64,000 nt of DNA, from contig CANJKZ010000777.1 of the NCBI GenBank assembly GCA_947471745.1, forward strand, positions 1,798,501 to 1,862,500, given 5' to 3'. This stretch comes from Closterium sp. Naga37s-1. Taxonomy: Eukaryota; Streptophyta; Zygnematophyceae; Desmidiales; Closteriaceae. Position numbers and translations under genes: made by a program. Shown here in pieces: positions 31,643 through 43,900 of this stretch. A model generated the notes under the pieces. That model had not been told where the DNA came from, did not search any database, and saw nothing but the letters and a program-made list of their open reading frames with translations. The first letter of the stretch is position 1. Each line of letters opens with the position of its first letter.

Positions 31643-34600
31643 GTGCGCGTAGGCGACGCCGAGGTGATGGACACCCTGGAGGGACGGCTGGAGGATGCGA
31701 GGAGACGCCATGAGGCACAGAAGTACGGGGCGATACCCTGGGCAGTCGTCGAGGCAGGACTCCGCTCCATGTGGGCGACGGAACATCCCTCTTCACGACC
31801 AGCTTCTCCTCGACCGGTGACCAACGAAGGCGGCGTTGACGTGGGCGTCAACGCTGGAGGTGGCCAAGTCGGCAGCAGTGCGGGAGGCACGTCGAGGCAG
31901 CGAGGTGTGATACACGCCGGTGAAGCCGGCGGCGTTCAGGCTCGAGGGATGCAGTCGTCGGCGGCTGCAGGCTCCTCGCAGGGCGACGCCGGTGGGCGTC
32001 AAAGTGGATTGTCGCCGATGTCGGCGACCCAGGTGACGGCGGGCGGGATTGCACCGAGCTACGGCTACTTCAAGTTTACGCCGGACAGGATCTCGGTCAC
32101 CCCGCCGCTCGTTGGTCGACAAGACATCCTCACCTGGAAGGAAGCCATCGAGCCCCAGCTGGAGATGGCCGGGCTGATCGGCTTTGCCCGAGGGACCGTG
32201 GCGACGCCGGGGGAGCACCACCCCGACCTGCGTGCAGAGTTTCGCGCCGTGCAGTTGTTGACCTTCACGGTCATCTCGCGGTGCTGCTCGCCGGGCGTGC
32301 AGATTGCCTTGAAGTGGTGCCGAGAGTACCTTGACGCCGGCCACCGGGCGTGGAACTTCATCGAGTCGACCTATCAAGTCACCGACGACTTGTTCATCGC
32401 CCAGCTAGAGGGACAGCTGACGCACCTGCGCATGGGCGACGAGGAGACGGCGACCGACTACTGCAACCGGGCCCGGCGAATACTCGCCACCATCAGGATG
32501 GCCGGCGCGCAGTACTCGACGGCGTCGTACGTCACCCACGTCATGCAGGGACTCTCGAGCAGCTACAGCCTGCTGAAGCGGCTGTCCATGGCGCCGAGCA
32601 CGAAGGCGACTCTCAACGAGGACAAATTGACCTCGTATATCCTGCAGGACGAGGCGATGCAGGAGGCCGAGCGATCCCAGGAGCTCTTGGCGCAGGCCAA
32701 CTTCGTCGCCCCGACGAAGCAAGGAGGCCGACCAGGGCAGCGTGGGCAGTCGGGCGGTGGTGGTAGCAGTGGCTGGAAGCCGAGCAAGGACGTCGACAAG
32801 AAGAAGTCGACCAAAGACAGCGGTCGAAGAGGAGGGGGTCGACGACGGGAGTGCTGGCTGTGCGGCGACCCCGACCACCTCTCCTACGAGTGCCCTGACC
32901 GCAGTGACTCCGACGACGACGACGCCAAGGGAGGCCGCGGGAGGTCTGGCAGTCGTCGCCCTCGTCGAGGAGGAAACAAGGTGCGCAAGGAGAAGCAGTC
33001 GACGACGTCGACCTCGGCGAAGGACGCCGACTCCTCTGCAGGCGGCAAGGGGCGGGACGACAAGACGGCGTCGTGCTCGCTGGTCGGCGTCGTGGAGCCG
33101 ACCGTCTCGCTGGCGCCAGAGGCTGGGGAGGACTTCCAGGCGGTGGCGGCAGCTGTGCAGGCGAACCCGGCGGTGGTACTGCTCGACAGCGGTTGCTCCC
33201 ACCACCTGATGGGGACGAAGGAAGTCTTCGTCGACCTGCAGACGAGCGGCCCCATCAAGCACGTGCGCGGCTTCAATGGGGCACTGCAGGACGTCCAGGG
33301 CCGCGGAACCTTCGCTCTTCAAGGGGAGGCCGGGAAGCAGGTGCTCATCCCCGACGTGCTGTACGTCCCGGGTGTGCGGGCGAACCTGCTTTCAGCCGGC
33401 CAGCTGAAGGAGCACGGCGTGAAGCTGCAGGAGGACGGCGACGGGATGCTGCTCGTCTCGGCAGCAGGGGAGGTGCTCGGTCGGGCGACGTACAACGGGC
33501 GTGTCCTCTGCACCGATCTGCGCCCCTGCTCGGCCACGCCGACAAAGCCTACCACGGAGGTAGTGGCCCTGCGCGCGATCGTCTCGGCGACGAAGGCATC
33601 GCCGGACAGGATGCACGCAAGGCTTGCGCACGTCGGCATGGACACCATCAGGAACTCGGCGAAGAACGAGGTCGCCATTGGGCTGGACCTCAAGTCGGCG
33701 ACGGGCGCCGACTCACCGTGTGTCTCGTGCGTCGGCGGGAAGCTGGCGCGGCACACCTTCCCCGACCAAGGCTCCGACGCCGACGACGTGCTGGCCGTCG
33801 TGCACATCGACCTGTGCGGGCCGTTCCGCGTGGCTGCCAAGGATGGCAGCCTGTACTTCTTGCTGCTGAAGGACCGCAAGACCCGCTACGTGTGGGTGAA
33901 GCCGGTCGCCAAGAAGTCAGATGCGTTGCCGGTGTTCGTGCAGTGGCTGGCGGTGGCTGAGCGGCAGACGAGGAAGTCGGTGTTGATGCTGCGCTCTGAC
34001 TGGGGAGGGGAGTTCCTCGGGAAGCAGTTCACCAACTTCGTGAACGGCAAGGGGATCGTCCACGATCTGACCTGCCCATACACCCCGCAGCAGAACGGCA
34101 TGGCGGAGCGAGAGATGAGGACGGTGGTGGAGTCGGTGCGGACGATGCTGCTGCACATGGGCGTGCAGCACCACTGGTGGCACCTCGCTCTCCGGCAGGC
34201 CGTCTGGGTTCGCAACTGCCTTGAGAGGTCGGCGTTGCCGCCGGAGACGACGCCGTACCAGCTGCTGACAGGGAAGAAGCCCGACTTGTCGCTGGCGCGG
34301 GTGTGGGGCTGCATGGCGCAGTTCTTAGTCCCCGAGCAGCAGCGTGGTGGGAAGCTGCAGCCGAAGGCACGGTGGGGCCTTCACCTCGGCGTGTCGGAGG
34401 AAAGCAAGGGCTGGGAGCTCCTCGACATCTCCGACAACCGGGTGGTCACCACGTCGGACGTGGTGTTCTACGAGAGCATGTCGCTGGACATGTGGACGTC
34501 GGCGCACGGGCCGGCGTCAGGGCGGATGCCGTTTCACCCGCCAACGGACACCTCGACGGCGTCGGTGCCTCTGCTCGCCGAGGTCGGTGCGCTTGCTGGT

Positions 34601-36847
34601 GAGGACGCCGAGGACGTCCCCGGTCCCTACCCTTCACCTGCCCCTCCCCTGGACGCCGACTTGCATGAACTGACCCCGTCGTCGGCCTCCGGCGATGAGG
34701 GGAGAAGTGGTGCGTCACCTGTGGCGCCGGTCCCAAGCATCGCCGGTGGCCGACGTGCTGCTGTGCAAGGCGGCATGGGAGCGAAGCTGACACCGACCGG
34801 GAGGCAGCAGGTGGTGCAGCCAACTTCGGTGAAGCCGGTGAAGGAGACGTCTGCAGAACAGCAGCTGACAGGGGAGCAGGCAGCAGCGACGCCGATCAAG
34901 GAGCAGTTGGCGACCGGGTCGTCGGCAGGGGAGCCGACCACAGGGGAGAAGTCGGCTGGGACGCCGACCACAGGGGAGCAGTCGGCTGCGACGCCGGCTG
35001 AGGAGCAGCAGGACGCCGAGGGCAGCGACGACAGCGACGATGGAGGGGACGCCGAGGAGGTCCAGCCGGGACCACGGCGTTCAGGCCGACTTCGGAGGCC
35101 GCCTGACTTCTTCGTCCCCGCTGCCTTCACCACGGTGTATGACGTGGACGATGACAACGACCTGCTATACGACGACGCCGAGGAGGATGAGGAGTTTCCA
35201 GAGCTCGACCCCGATATGCTAGCCGACCCCGAGCACCGTTGGGACATCTCGACGATGACGGTGAAGGAGGCGTTGGCGAGCTGGAAGGGCCCGGCGGTGA
35301 AGGCCGCCATGGAGGAGGAGATTCGCAGCCTCATCAACATGGGAACGTGGGAGCTGGTCGAACGCCCGCCGGGAGTGAACATCATGAAGAACCGGTGGGT
35401 GTTGACGACGAAGTACCACATCGACGACACCATCGAGCGAGAAAAGGCGAGGCTGGTCGTGAAGGGCTTCACGCAGGTGTACGGCGCCGACTACGACGAG
35501 ACGTTCGCGCCGGTAGGCAGCTACGTCACGCTGAGGATCTTCCTCAGCATCGTCGCCGTCCTCAACCTCAACCTGATGCAGCTCGACATGAAGAACGCCT
35601 TCCTGCAGAGCAAGCTCGACCGGGTGCTGTAAATGCACCAGCCGGACTACTTCAACGATGGATCCGGCCGGGTGTGCAGGCTGCTGAAGAGCCTCTATGG
35701 GCTGAAGCAGTCTCCGCTGCTGTGGTACTTGGCGCTCAACGATGTGCTGGTCGGCGCCGGGTGGAAGAAGAGCCAGGTCGACGAGGCTCTTTACTTCAAG
35801 GTCGGCGAGGACGGAGTGGCCTGCTGGGTGCTGGTCTACGTTGACGACCTGCTCGCCGCCAGCAGCAGCGCCGCGATGCTGAAGGAGCTGAAGGAGCTGC
35901 TGGAAGCCGCCTTCGAGCTACGCGAGATCTCACCGGTGCAGAAGTACCTCGGGCTGGAGATCGTGCGCGACAGGTCAGCGGGGAAACTGTGGCTGCACCA
36001 GCAAGGCTACGCCGACAAGCTACGTAGGCGCTTCATCGACGAGGAGCAGACCGGGCGCACCCCGAAGACGCCGGTCTCGGTCGACGCCTACGCCGAGCTC
36101 ACCTTCGACGACGAGGAGGCGCAGGAACGGCAGGAGGAGGAGTACCGGCAGAAGGTCGGCTCGCTGCAGTTCGCGGCGACGACGACAAGGTCGGACGTCG
36201 CCTTCGCCTGCAGCAAGCTGGGGAGCGGCCTCATGGTGAGGAGCGACCAGCACTGGCGCGAGGTCGACCGCTGCCTTGCCTACCTCGCCAACACACATGA
36301 CACCGCCCTGGAGTTCGGCGGTGGACCTGAGTCGCTGGAGCTGGTCGGCTACGTGGACGCCGACGACGCCGGTGACAAGCAGAACAGGACGAGCACGGGT
36401 GGCTACGTGTTCGTCTACGGTGGGGCCGCAGTCTCCTGGTCGAGCCAGCGCATCAAGTGCGCGACGCTGTCGTCGACCGAGTCGGAGTACGTGGCGGCCA
36501 CTGAAGCTGGCAAGGAGGGACGCCGCCTTCGCTTCCTCCTCGCCGAGTTCCGGCAGCTGAACGCGGGGAAGCCGACTGTCCTGCGCGTGGACAACAAGTC
36601 GGCCATCACGGTCGCCGAGGGCATGGGGTTGACAGGCAACCTCAAGCACATGGAGCGGCGACAGGCCTGGCTGCAGCACATGGTGAAGCGTGGGAAGTTC
36701 TCGCTGCAGTACATCCCGACTGCTGAGCAGCCAGCCGACTTCCTGACGAAGGCGCTGCACTATCCGGCCTTCAACCGGTGCTCCGTCGCAATTGGCCAGG
36801 TGCGCTTGGCCGACGTGGGCGACGGCGACAACGACGTGCAGCAGTAG
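31643..36847 (+). pseudogene. Element E Gag-Pol polyprotein with one TAA codon
   Basis: Start ATG at 31643. Order: UBN2-like Gag (about residues 130-350); a canonical knuckle C-x2-C-x4-H-x4-C (CWLCGDPDHLSYEC, about 32851); protease DSGCSHH (about 33184); pre-integrase H and CVSC; integrase D (HIDLCGPF), D (RSDWGGEF) and E (GMAERE); an acidic linker; RT (WELVERPPG through YVDD, about 35838); RNase H (YVDADDAG, STESEYVA, RVDNKSA). The only break is TAA at 35630-35632, between DRVL and MHQPDYF where copia RTs usually have Tyr, so a change of the last base of a Tyr codon would explain it. Codon use is strongly GC-ending (GAC, GCC, GTC). Confidence 0.94.
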
Positions 36848-36965
36848 GTGCCATGCCCTCTTGCATGGCTGGTGCGGTGACTGGCGTGCTGTGTGTTGGG
36901 TGCACGCCGACGGGCTATTCTCGGAGCTGTACTGCCGTGTGGGCTAGGGGCCCAAGCGTGAACGC

Positions 36966-36975
36966 GGCAGGGGAG
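36966..36975 (+). other. Element E polypurine tract
   Basis: GGCAGGGGAG directly precedes the 3' LTR. Confidence 0.8.
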
Positions 36976-38041
36976 TGTCAACGGGAGCGTTGTAAGGCCC
37001 CGTCCTCGCTTGGGCGGAGCCAACCTTGTGGTCGGATGTGCGGGGGGTGCAGCCGACCTGCAGCAGTGGGCACGGTGGCCACTGCAAGGGCGCCAAGCTG
37101 GAGGGCGCCTGGCTGGAGGGCGCCGAGCAGGAGGACGCCGCCCTGGACGCCTGGCTGGCGTCCCGGATGCCTGGACGGCGTCCTGGGAACCTGGACGCCG
37201 AGCTGGGCGTCGCCACTACTACCCGGGTGCCTGATCGACGTCGTGGGCGCCTGCACGGCCTTCTGGAAGGCCAGGCGCTGATCTAGGGACCTGGGCGTCC
37301 CGGGGGGCCCACACACCGACCTGGGCGTCTGGTCGGCGTCCTGGGAGGAGGGACGCTGCTCTGGAGGCTTGGTCGGCGTCATGGGCGTCTGGACGCCGAC
37401 ATGGGGATTCGAAGGCGTCCTGGGCGCCTGGTCGCCGGACTGGGGACGCCGGGCATCCGTGGCCGACTACGGACTGCGCTGGTCGGCCAGGCGTGGTTGC
37501 CCGGTCGACCAGGATACCCGGGCGACGTGCGCAAGTGTCGCCAGGGTGGAGTCTGCGATGCCGACCTCGGGGGTGGTATCCCGAGGTCGACGTGGCTGGT
37601 GGGCGCAGTCGCTGGCGTGGAGTCTGCCAGGCGCCTGCGCTGGGCACGTGACAAGGAAGTGCGCACCAACCAGCTGCGCGCACCTGCGAAGCAGGTGCAC
37701 CGTTGTCCTGCGAGTGCAACGCTGTGCAGCCGACTTGCTGCAGCGTTGGCACCCCGTGGACTGCAACGTTGGCAAACCGCTACTCTGCTACGCTGGAGCG
37801 GTGCGAGCGCTGCTGCGCTGGAGGTCGACCAGCACCCTAGCTAGCACTGATGTAGTCTGTGATGCCAATGTTGTTGCTATTATTGTTGTCATGTTTTCCT
37901 AGTGAAACTCTTGCCAATTCTCCCCGTGAACTAGCAAGAAGCGTGAACACAAGGAAACGACTAAGTGAACGAACGCAGAGATCATACGAGCACACGTGCC
38001 TAGCCCGTAGTCTAGCTCCCGTTGCAGCAGTTATCTCCGCA
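36976..38041 (+). repeat. Element E 3' LTR (1066 bp)
   Basis: It is the pair of 30478-31543 and is followed by the target duplication TCATT. Confidence 0.95.
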
Positions 38042-38046
38042 TCATT

Positions 38047-38146
38047 TGCATTCACGTCTGTCTGCCTCCCATCACATGTTCGTGCGTTGCATGCGTGGTG
38101 TGAGCGTGTGCAAGAATTTGTGTTTGATGTGGTTTGGATTTTCTGA
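38047..38146 (+). CDS. Candidate host exon, 3' part, continuing after element E
   Basis: In the frame of 30208-30477 it reads AFTSVCLPSHVRALHAW, then CERVQEF and VFDVVWIF, ending at TGA 38144-38146. This tail is of ordinary complexity. Element F probably begins a dozen bases further on. Confidence 0.3.
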
Positions 38147-38157
38147 GTGTGTGTGAA

Positions 38158-38895
38158 TGTTATTTGGCTTGAGCAGATATCTGAAGTGACTCCTCTACTC
38201 AAGAGCTTTCCGACAAGCCAAGTATCGCTTCAATCGGAGCACGAACAAGAAAGTTACGAACGTTTGGAGTTCGTATGCTTTTCACATTTGATTGTGGCAA
38301 CTGTGGGAAGTTGTGGGGTTGACTCAATATGGGGTACAGACTTTTGGGAGTTGGGAAATTCGTCTTTTCTACTGTAGTTGCTGCCAAATGGTTGGGAGAA
38401 ACCAAACCAGGTTGGCAAGTGTGGCCAAGTTGGGTTGAGGTGGATTGTGGAGGTTGGGATAGTGACAAAGGTCAAAGTTGGGTTGCCTATGGGGAAGGGA
38501 ATTGTGTGGCATGGTGTTTCCTTGGTTGGAGACACTCTTGGGACCTTCCCTCTCGTCCTCCTCATCCCCTCCCACCTGGTTTAGTGCTACTCTAACTTCT
38601 TTTGTGTGGTAATTATGAGAACTTTGTCATTGAGTTAAGTTCTTATGGCAGCATACCCCCTAGTGCGCCAAAATTGATAACTCAAGGAATGCTTCACCTT
38701 TTCGTACAATTCAACTTGGAAATTGTAGCCACGGACTAGGGCTACAACATAACTGAAATTGGTGAAGTTTTGACAGTGCGTTTTTCGTCAACGGCGTTTC
38801 TTGTGAGCGCGATTATTCTGTCTAGAAATAGAGACCAACGATTTTGAGAAATTTAGGCACCTAATCTTCATAGACTCCGTCCTTAGTCTCTAACA
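38158..38895 (+). repeat. Element F 5' LTR (start inferred)
   Basis: The end is fixed by CTAACA at 38895 two bases before a perfect primer site. The start is inferred from TGTTA at 38158, which pairs with TAACA as the usual short inverted ends, giving 738 bp. There is no second LTR because the element is truncated. Confidence 0.5.
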
Positions 38896-38897
38896 AG

Positions 38898-38909
38898 TGG
38901 TATCAGAGC
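38898..38909 (+). other. Element F primer binding site, perfect initiator tRNA-Met match
   Basis: TGGTATCAGAGC matches the plant initiator tRNA-Met 3' end at 12 of 12 bases. Confidence 0.92.
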
Positions 38910-39116
38910 TGATTGAGGACCTTGTGAAGAGTCTACTGAGGTGTGAAGACCCTCCTAGACCCACCATGGCCTGTGGGCGTGCCTAAGTGGAGTTCTAGAG
39001 GTTGGATGTGACTTCCGCTAAGGGAAAACTCTGCCGAAATTTCGTTGGCGCCGACACTTGTGAAGATTGTGTGGATCTACATTGTGACCAGCAAAAGGGG
39101 GAGCTGAAACCTCTGA

Positions 39117-40373
39117 TTGGGAGTAGAGGAGATGAGTCAAGGGAGTGGAGAAGCAGCTGAGAAGAGGAGTGAACCGCCACCATCCAAGATCGAAGCTTTG
39201 GATGGCTCCAACTATGAGGAATGGAGTGGGCGGATGAGGAGCGCCTTCAAGCGCTACAAGCTGCTCAAATTGGCTATGGGAGAGGAGAAGATGCCCGGGG
39301 AAGGAGATGCCCGTGATCGGTGGATTGAGAAGAGCGCGGTGCTGTACGACCTCATCCTCCAATCGGTCAACAACGACATGTTCCAGCACATCAAGGATTT
39401 GGTGGAGTTGGATGATTCCGGACCGAAGGCATGGAAGCTGCTACGCGATGTGATTCAGCCCAACACGCTGCCGATGGTGATTGTGTTGGAGAAGGAGTTG
39501 GCTGCCCTCTCCATGAAACCGGGAGATGATGTGAAACCGGTCCTTGACAAGATCAAGGACACCTATGCGAGGATGGCAGCGGCGGGCAGCGAAGTGTCGC
39601 AGATGCAACAGTGCACCAAGATCATCTCGGTGCTCGACAACTCGTGGGACAACCTCATCCCCACCCTCAACGTTCAGCAGGACAAATGGACGCCTGAGTG
39701 GCTACGGCAGCAGATTCTGCAGGAGGACTTCCGCAGACGCCACACGGGAGGTGGTGCTGCCAACAAAACTGCTGAGGGGTATGGAGCTGCAGGAGGCAGC
39801 AGAGGAAGAGGGGGAGGGAGAGGCCGAGGCCGTGGGAGAGGCTTTGGCAGAGGGAGAGGCCGAGGTGACTACAATGAGGGGCATGGGAGCTCTGGTGGCA
39901 GGGGGAGCACCCGAATGGAGGGTGCCTGCTGGTACTGCAAGAAGGCTGGACACCCGTGGTTCAAGTGTTTCAGCCGGCCTGAGGGATGGGCGGCCCCAGG
40001 CATGAAGCCGCCAAGTGGTGAACGTGCACGCGGTGGCGCTGTGCAAGGTTCAGGTGCACAAGGTGATGGTGCACAAGGTAAAGCCGACCCTGGGATGTTC
40101 CTCATGGTTGAGGATGTGCAAGGGAGTGAAGGTGATGTGGATTCAGTTGGGAAGGTTGTGATGCACCCCCTCACTCACCGGGTGATCGATTCAGGTTGCA
40201 CGAGTCATATGACCCCACGGGCAGATTTGCTTGATGAGGTAAAACCTCCTGGGAAGATCAAGTTTGTGGCTGCCGCTTCAGGTGCTTTGCTCCCTGTGAT
40301 TGGTGTTGGGAATGCCAAGGTGAGCAAAAGTGAGGTGCTAGTATTGAGGCATCTCCGAAGTGAAGGCAAGTGA
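39117..40373 (+). pseudogene. Element F Gag and protease start, truncated
   Basis: The frame (418 codons) gives a copia Gag (YEEWSGRMRSAFKRYKLL, about residue 35), an Arg/Gly-rich region (about 225-265), a canonical knuckle C-x2-C-x4-H-x4-C (CWYCKKAGHPWFKC) and the protease motif DSGCTSHM (about residue 362). It then ends in the 20-bp tandem repeat at 40366. Integrase, RT and RNase H are missing. The ATG at 39132 (MSQGSGEAAEK) is an alternative start. Confidence 0.88.
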
Positions 40374-40585
40374 TGGTGAGAAGTGGCAAGTGATGGTGAG
40401 AAGTGGCAAGTGATGGTGAGAAGTGGCAAGTGAGAGTAAGAAGTGGCAAGTGATGGTGAGAAGTGGCAAGTGATGGTGAGAAGTGGCAAGTGATGGTGAG
40501 AAGTGGCAAGTGAGAGTGAGAAGTGGCAAGTGATGGTGAGAAGTGGCAAGTGAGAGTAAGAAGTGGCAAGTGATGGTGAGAAGTG
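40366..40585. repeat. 20-bp minisatellite at the F/G breakpoint
   Basis: About 10.5 copies of AAGTGGCAAGTGATGGTGAG, with GAGAGTAAG/GAGAGTGAG variants in three units. It lies exactly where element F stops and where the outer end of element G's LTR is missing, so it marks a rearranged junction. Confidence 0.92.
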
Positions 40586-40591
40586 TTTCAG

Positions 40592-40681
40592 TGATACAAG
40601 TAGGAAACCCTAGCAATGTTGTACCCCCTAAGGCTAAACCCACTATAGCCTACACAATATGAACATGTATAATGTTTGACA
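40592..40681 (-). repeat. Element G 3' LTR fragment (90 bp)
   Basis: It is identical to 47492-47581. The boundary with the minisatellite is at about 40591. Confidence 0.92.
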
Positions 40682-40912
40682 CACCCCCATAGGCTAAGTG
40701 GGAGACAACCAGATGGTCACAAGACCAGTCAAAGCAAAGCAAAGCAAGCTCAGGGTGGATCTCAAGGAAACCACACAAATTCCGAGCACAAGCAAGTGGT
40801 CACAAGACCAGTTCACATGCAGTTTGATAATATAACAAGAGGTACAGTGATCACAACCTAACAAGAGTAAACATGCAGGTATATATATATAGAGATCACA
40901 GTACAAGCAGAG
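40682..40912 (-). other. Element G 3' untranslated region, purine tract and twin hairpins
   Basis: The purine tract CTATGGGGGTG lies next to the LTR. Stem-loops lie at 40715-40726 and 40798-40809, both GGTC-ACAA-GACC. In B, C and D the second is GGCC-ACAA-GGCC, so G shows a paired change in the stem. Confidence 0.7.
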
Positions 40913-43900
40913 TCAAGAAGTGAGCAAGTGAGGGAGAGTAGGCACAAGGCCTAGAACAGCACAGAAACGCTGATGGTCACAAGGCTGAAGCGCCTTGGTG
41001 AACACATCAGCAGTGTTGGCCCGAGTGGCCACGTAACGCAGACGAAGCTGACCACGCTGCTGCAGCTCTCGAGCAAGGAAGTAGCGCAGAGCGATGTGCT
41101 TCGTCCTGTGCTCCAGTCTGTGCTCCTCACACAAGGCAATGGCGGCCTTGTTGTCAACGTACAGCACTGGAGGAGAACGAGGCCGCTCTCCCAAGTCGGT
41201 CAGCAGGTAGGTGAGCCAGCGTAACTCATGTGCAGCCATGGCTGTGGCGTAGATCTCAGCCTCACAACTGGAGCTGAGAACAGAAGAAGAGCGAGTAGAA
41301 CGCCAAGAAACTGAACCAGAGCCAAGGCTGAAGGTGTAACCCTGAGACGACCGCTGCGTAGCCTGGTCGTCAGCCCAAGAAGCGTCTGAGTGACCTGTGA
41401 GGACAACGTCGCTCCGACCTCCAAGCACGAGCCCCATGCCCGACGTACTGCACAAGTAGCGCAACACCCTCTTAGCGGCATCCATGTGCTCCTTCCGGTG
41501 ACGGCCGGGAGCGACATAGCGTGCTAGGATGCTAAGAGGGTATGCCAGGTCAGGTCGAGTGCAGGTCATCAGGTACATGAGGCAGCCCACAAGCTCTGGA
41601 TACGGGCCACTCGGCTCTACGGACTCATCCGAAGGCAGAGCTGAGAGCGAGTGACCGGTAGGCAGAGGAGTGGGCTGAGGCGAGGAGTACGTGAAGCGGA
41701 AGCGCTGAAGGACCTGCTGCACCATGTGTGACTGAGTCAAGGTGATGGTGCGCTGTGCTCTGTCCCGGGTGATCCGCAAGCCAAGATAGCTTGTCAGCTC
41801 ACCCAGGTCTGTGCACGTGTGTCTCTTCTGCAGCTCCGACTTCACGTGGGCGAGTGCCTCAGTGTCAGCAGTAGCAAAGACCAAGTCGTCTACGTAAACA
41901 AGAACGTAGAACGGCGGCAGAGTGGTGTCGGTGCGTAGAAACAGCGACGGGTCAGCAGTAGAAGGAGCAAACCCAAGAGCAGCAAGAGTAGTCCTTAGTG
42001 TGTCGTGCCACTCACGGGGTGCCTGGCGGAGACCGTAGACTGGCCGCCGGAGGCTCCACTGGGTACCAGGAGGGAACGACCCAGTGAAGCCAGGTGGGCG
42101 GCGCAGCCAGATCTCCTCGTGCAGGCTGCCCTGTAAGAACGCAGTGCTGAAGTCAAGAGAGTGGAGCTCGTAGTCACGCTGAGCAGCGACGTGCAGCAGA
42201 ACCCGAAGAGTGGTCATCTTCGGGGTCGGGGAGAAGGTCTGGAAGAAGTCAACTCCCTCTCGCTGACTGAAGCCTCGTGCAACGTAACGCGCCTTGAAGA
42301 CAGGCGGAGAACCCGGCGGCCGCTTCACCCTGAAAATCCACATGCCACTGACGATGTTCGCCCCAGGTGGGGGAACCTCGTCGACGTAGGTGCCTGTGGA
42401 CTTCCAGGAAGCCATCTCTGCGTCCATGGCTGTCTGCCACTAAGAGGAGTAGGGACCCTCCATCGCCTCTGCGTAGGAGCGTGGGGTCGGGATGTCTGGT
42501 GCATCCGGGTCTCCCTCAGGGGCAACTAGCATGGACACGAGATGAGGCAAAGCAGCGGCAAAGCACTCAAACTCCTCCTGTCTGTCCTCAAGGACGTCCG
42601 TGCCAAGAGCACACTCACCCCCGACAGACGGAGGACAGACAGACTCAGACTCAGACTCAGCAACAAGGCTAGCGGCGTAGTCTAGACGACAGGCGGCAGC
42701 AAAGTCAACAAGCTCAGCGACTAGAGCAGACGCAGCAGAGGACTCAAAGGAAGGGTCAGTGACAGCAGTGGCAAGGAGACGCGTGACAGTAGGACTGGCA
42801 GCACGAAGAGAGTCAGACTCCGGGTCAGCAAGAGCAGGAAGAGAGGACGCTGGTGGAGACGGCAGTGGGACACGCTGTGGAGCAGTAGAGGGACGCAGGG
42901 TCATATAGTGAGTGCCAAGGACAGGAGGAGGACGCTGACGTGGAACACGACGACCAGCGCGGACAGCGCGGACAGGCGACTCTGGACGCGACTCAGACGA
43001 CTCTGGACGAGTCTCAGGCGACGGAGGACGAGACTCAGGCTCACGACGCTCCGTAAGACCTCCCGTCGGCGCAGTGTAGGGAGAAGGACCAGGAAGTGGA
43101 GAGACTGGCTGTAACTGTGACTGCGACTGGACAAGCGGTGGACTCAGTAGGGGAGGAGTAGGACCAGGAGAGGGCGGAAGGCCAAGAACCTGCTGAAGGA
43201 GCGGAACGTAGTACGGCCGTGGCCGCTCAGCACCTCCAGCTCCAACCCCCTCATCAGGGCCAGTCCCAGCAGCTCCAGCAGCACCGCCAGCAGCAGCAGG
43301 GTCCCCAGCAGCTCCAGTACCAGCAGCACCTCCAGCAGTGCCAGCAGCACCACCAGCAGCAGCAGCACCTCCAGCAGCTCCAGCAGCACCAGTACCAGCA
43401 GCACCTCCAGCAGCGCCAGCAGCACCGCCAGCAGCAGCAGTACCACCAGCAGCTCCAGTAGCTCCAGCACCAGTAGCACCTCCAGCAGCGCCAGCAGCAC
43501 CAGCAGCACCTCCAGCAGCGCCAGCCGCACCGCCAGCAGCAGCAGCACCTCCAGCAGCTCTAGCAGCACCAGAACCAGTAGTACCTCCAGCAGCGCCAGC
43601 AGCACCTCCAGCAGCAGCAGTACCTCCAGCAGCTCCAGCAGCACCAGTAGCACCTCTAGCAGCGCCAGCCGCACCGCCAGCAGCAGCAGCACCTCCAGTA
43701 ACTCCAGAAGCTCCAGAGTCCACGACACCGGGAGCGCCACTCCGGAGACTGCAGCGCCTAGCGTACCACTCTCGGAGCTGCTGGGGAGAGGGCAGCTCCC
43801 GCCTAGGAGGGGAAGCACTAGCACCAGCTCCGGCACCACTCCGAGCTCCAGAAGCACCTCTCCTGAGGCTGCAGTACTGTAAGTACCACTCACGCAGCTG

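Larger units (their letters stand above)
30478..38041 (+). mobile_element. Element E: nearly intact Ty1/copia retrotransposon with 1066-bp LTRs
   Basis: LTRs are at 30478-31543 and 36976-38041, both 1066 bp, TGTCAACGGG...CTCCGCA. Flanks are TCATT (30473-30477 and 38042-38046). The LTRs differ at about ten positions, nearly all transitions, with no gap. One long + strand frame of 1735 codons carries a single TAA. It is a different lineage from the short-LTR elements. Length is 7564 bp. Confidence 0.96.

Noticed and set aside
40366..40585. CRISPR-like array
   Set aside because: The 20-bp units are directly adjacent with no spacers, in a eukaryotic retroelement context.
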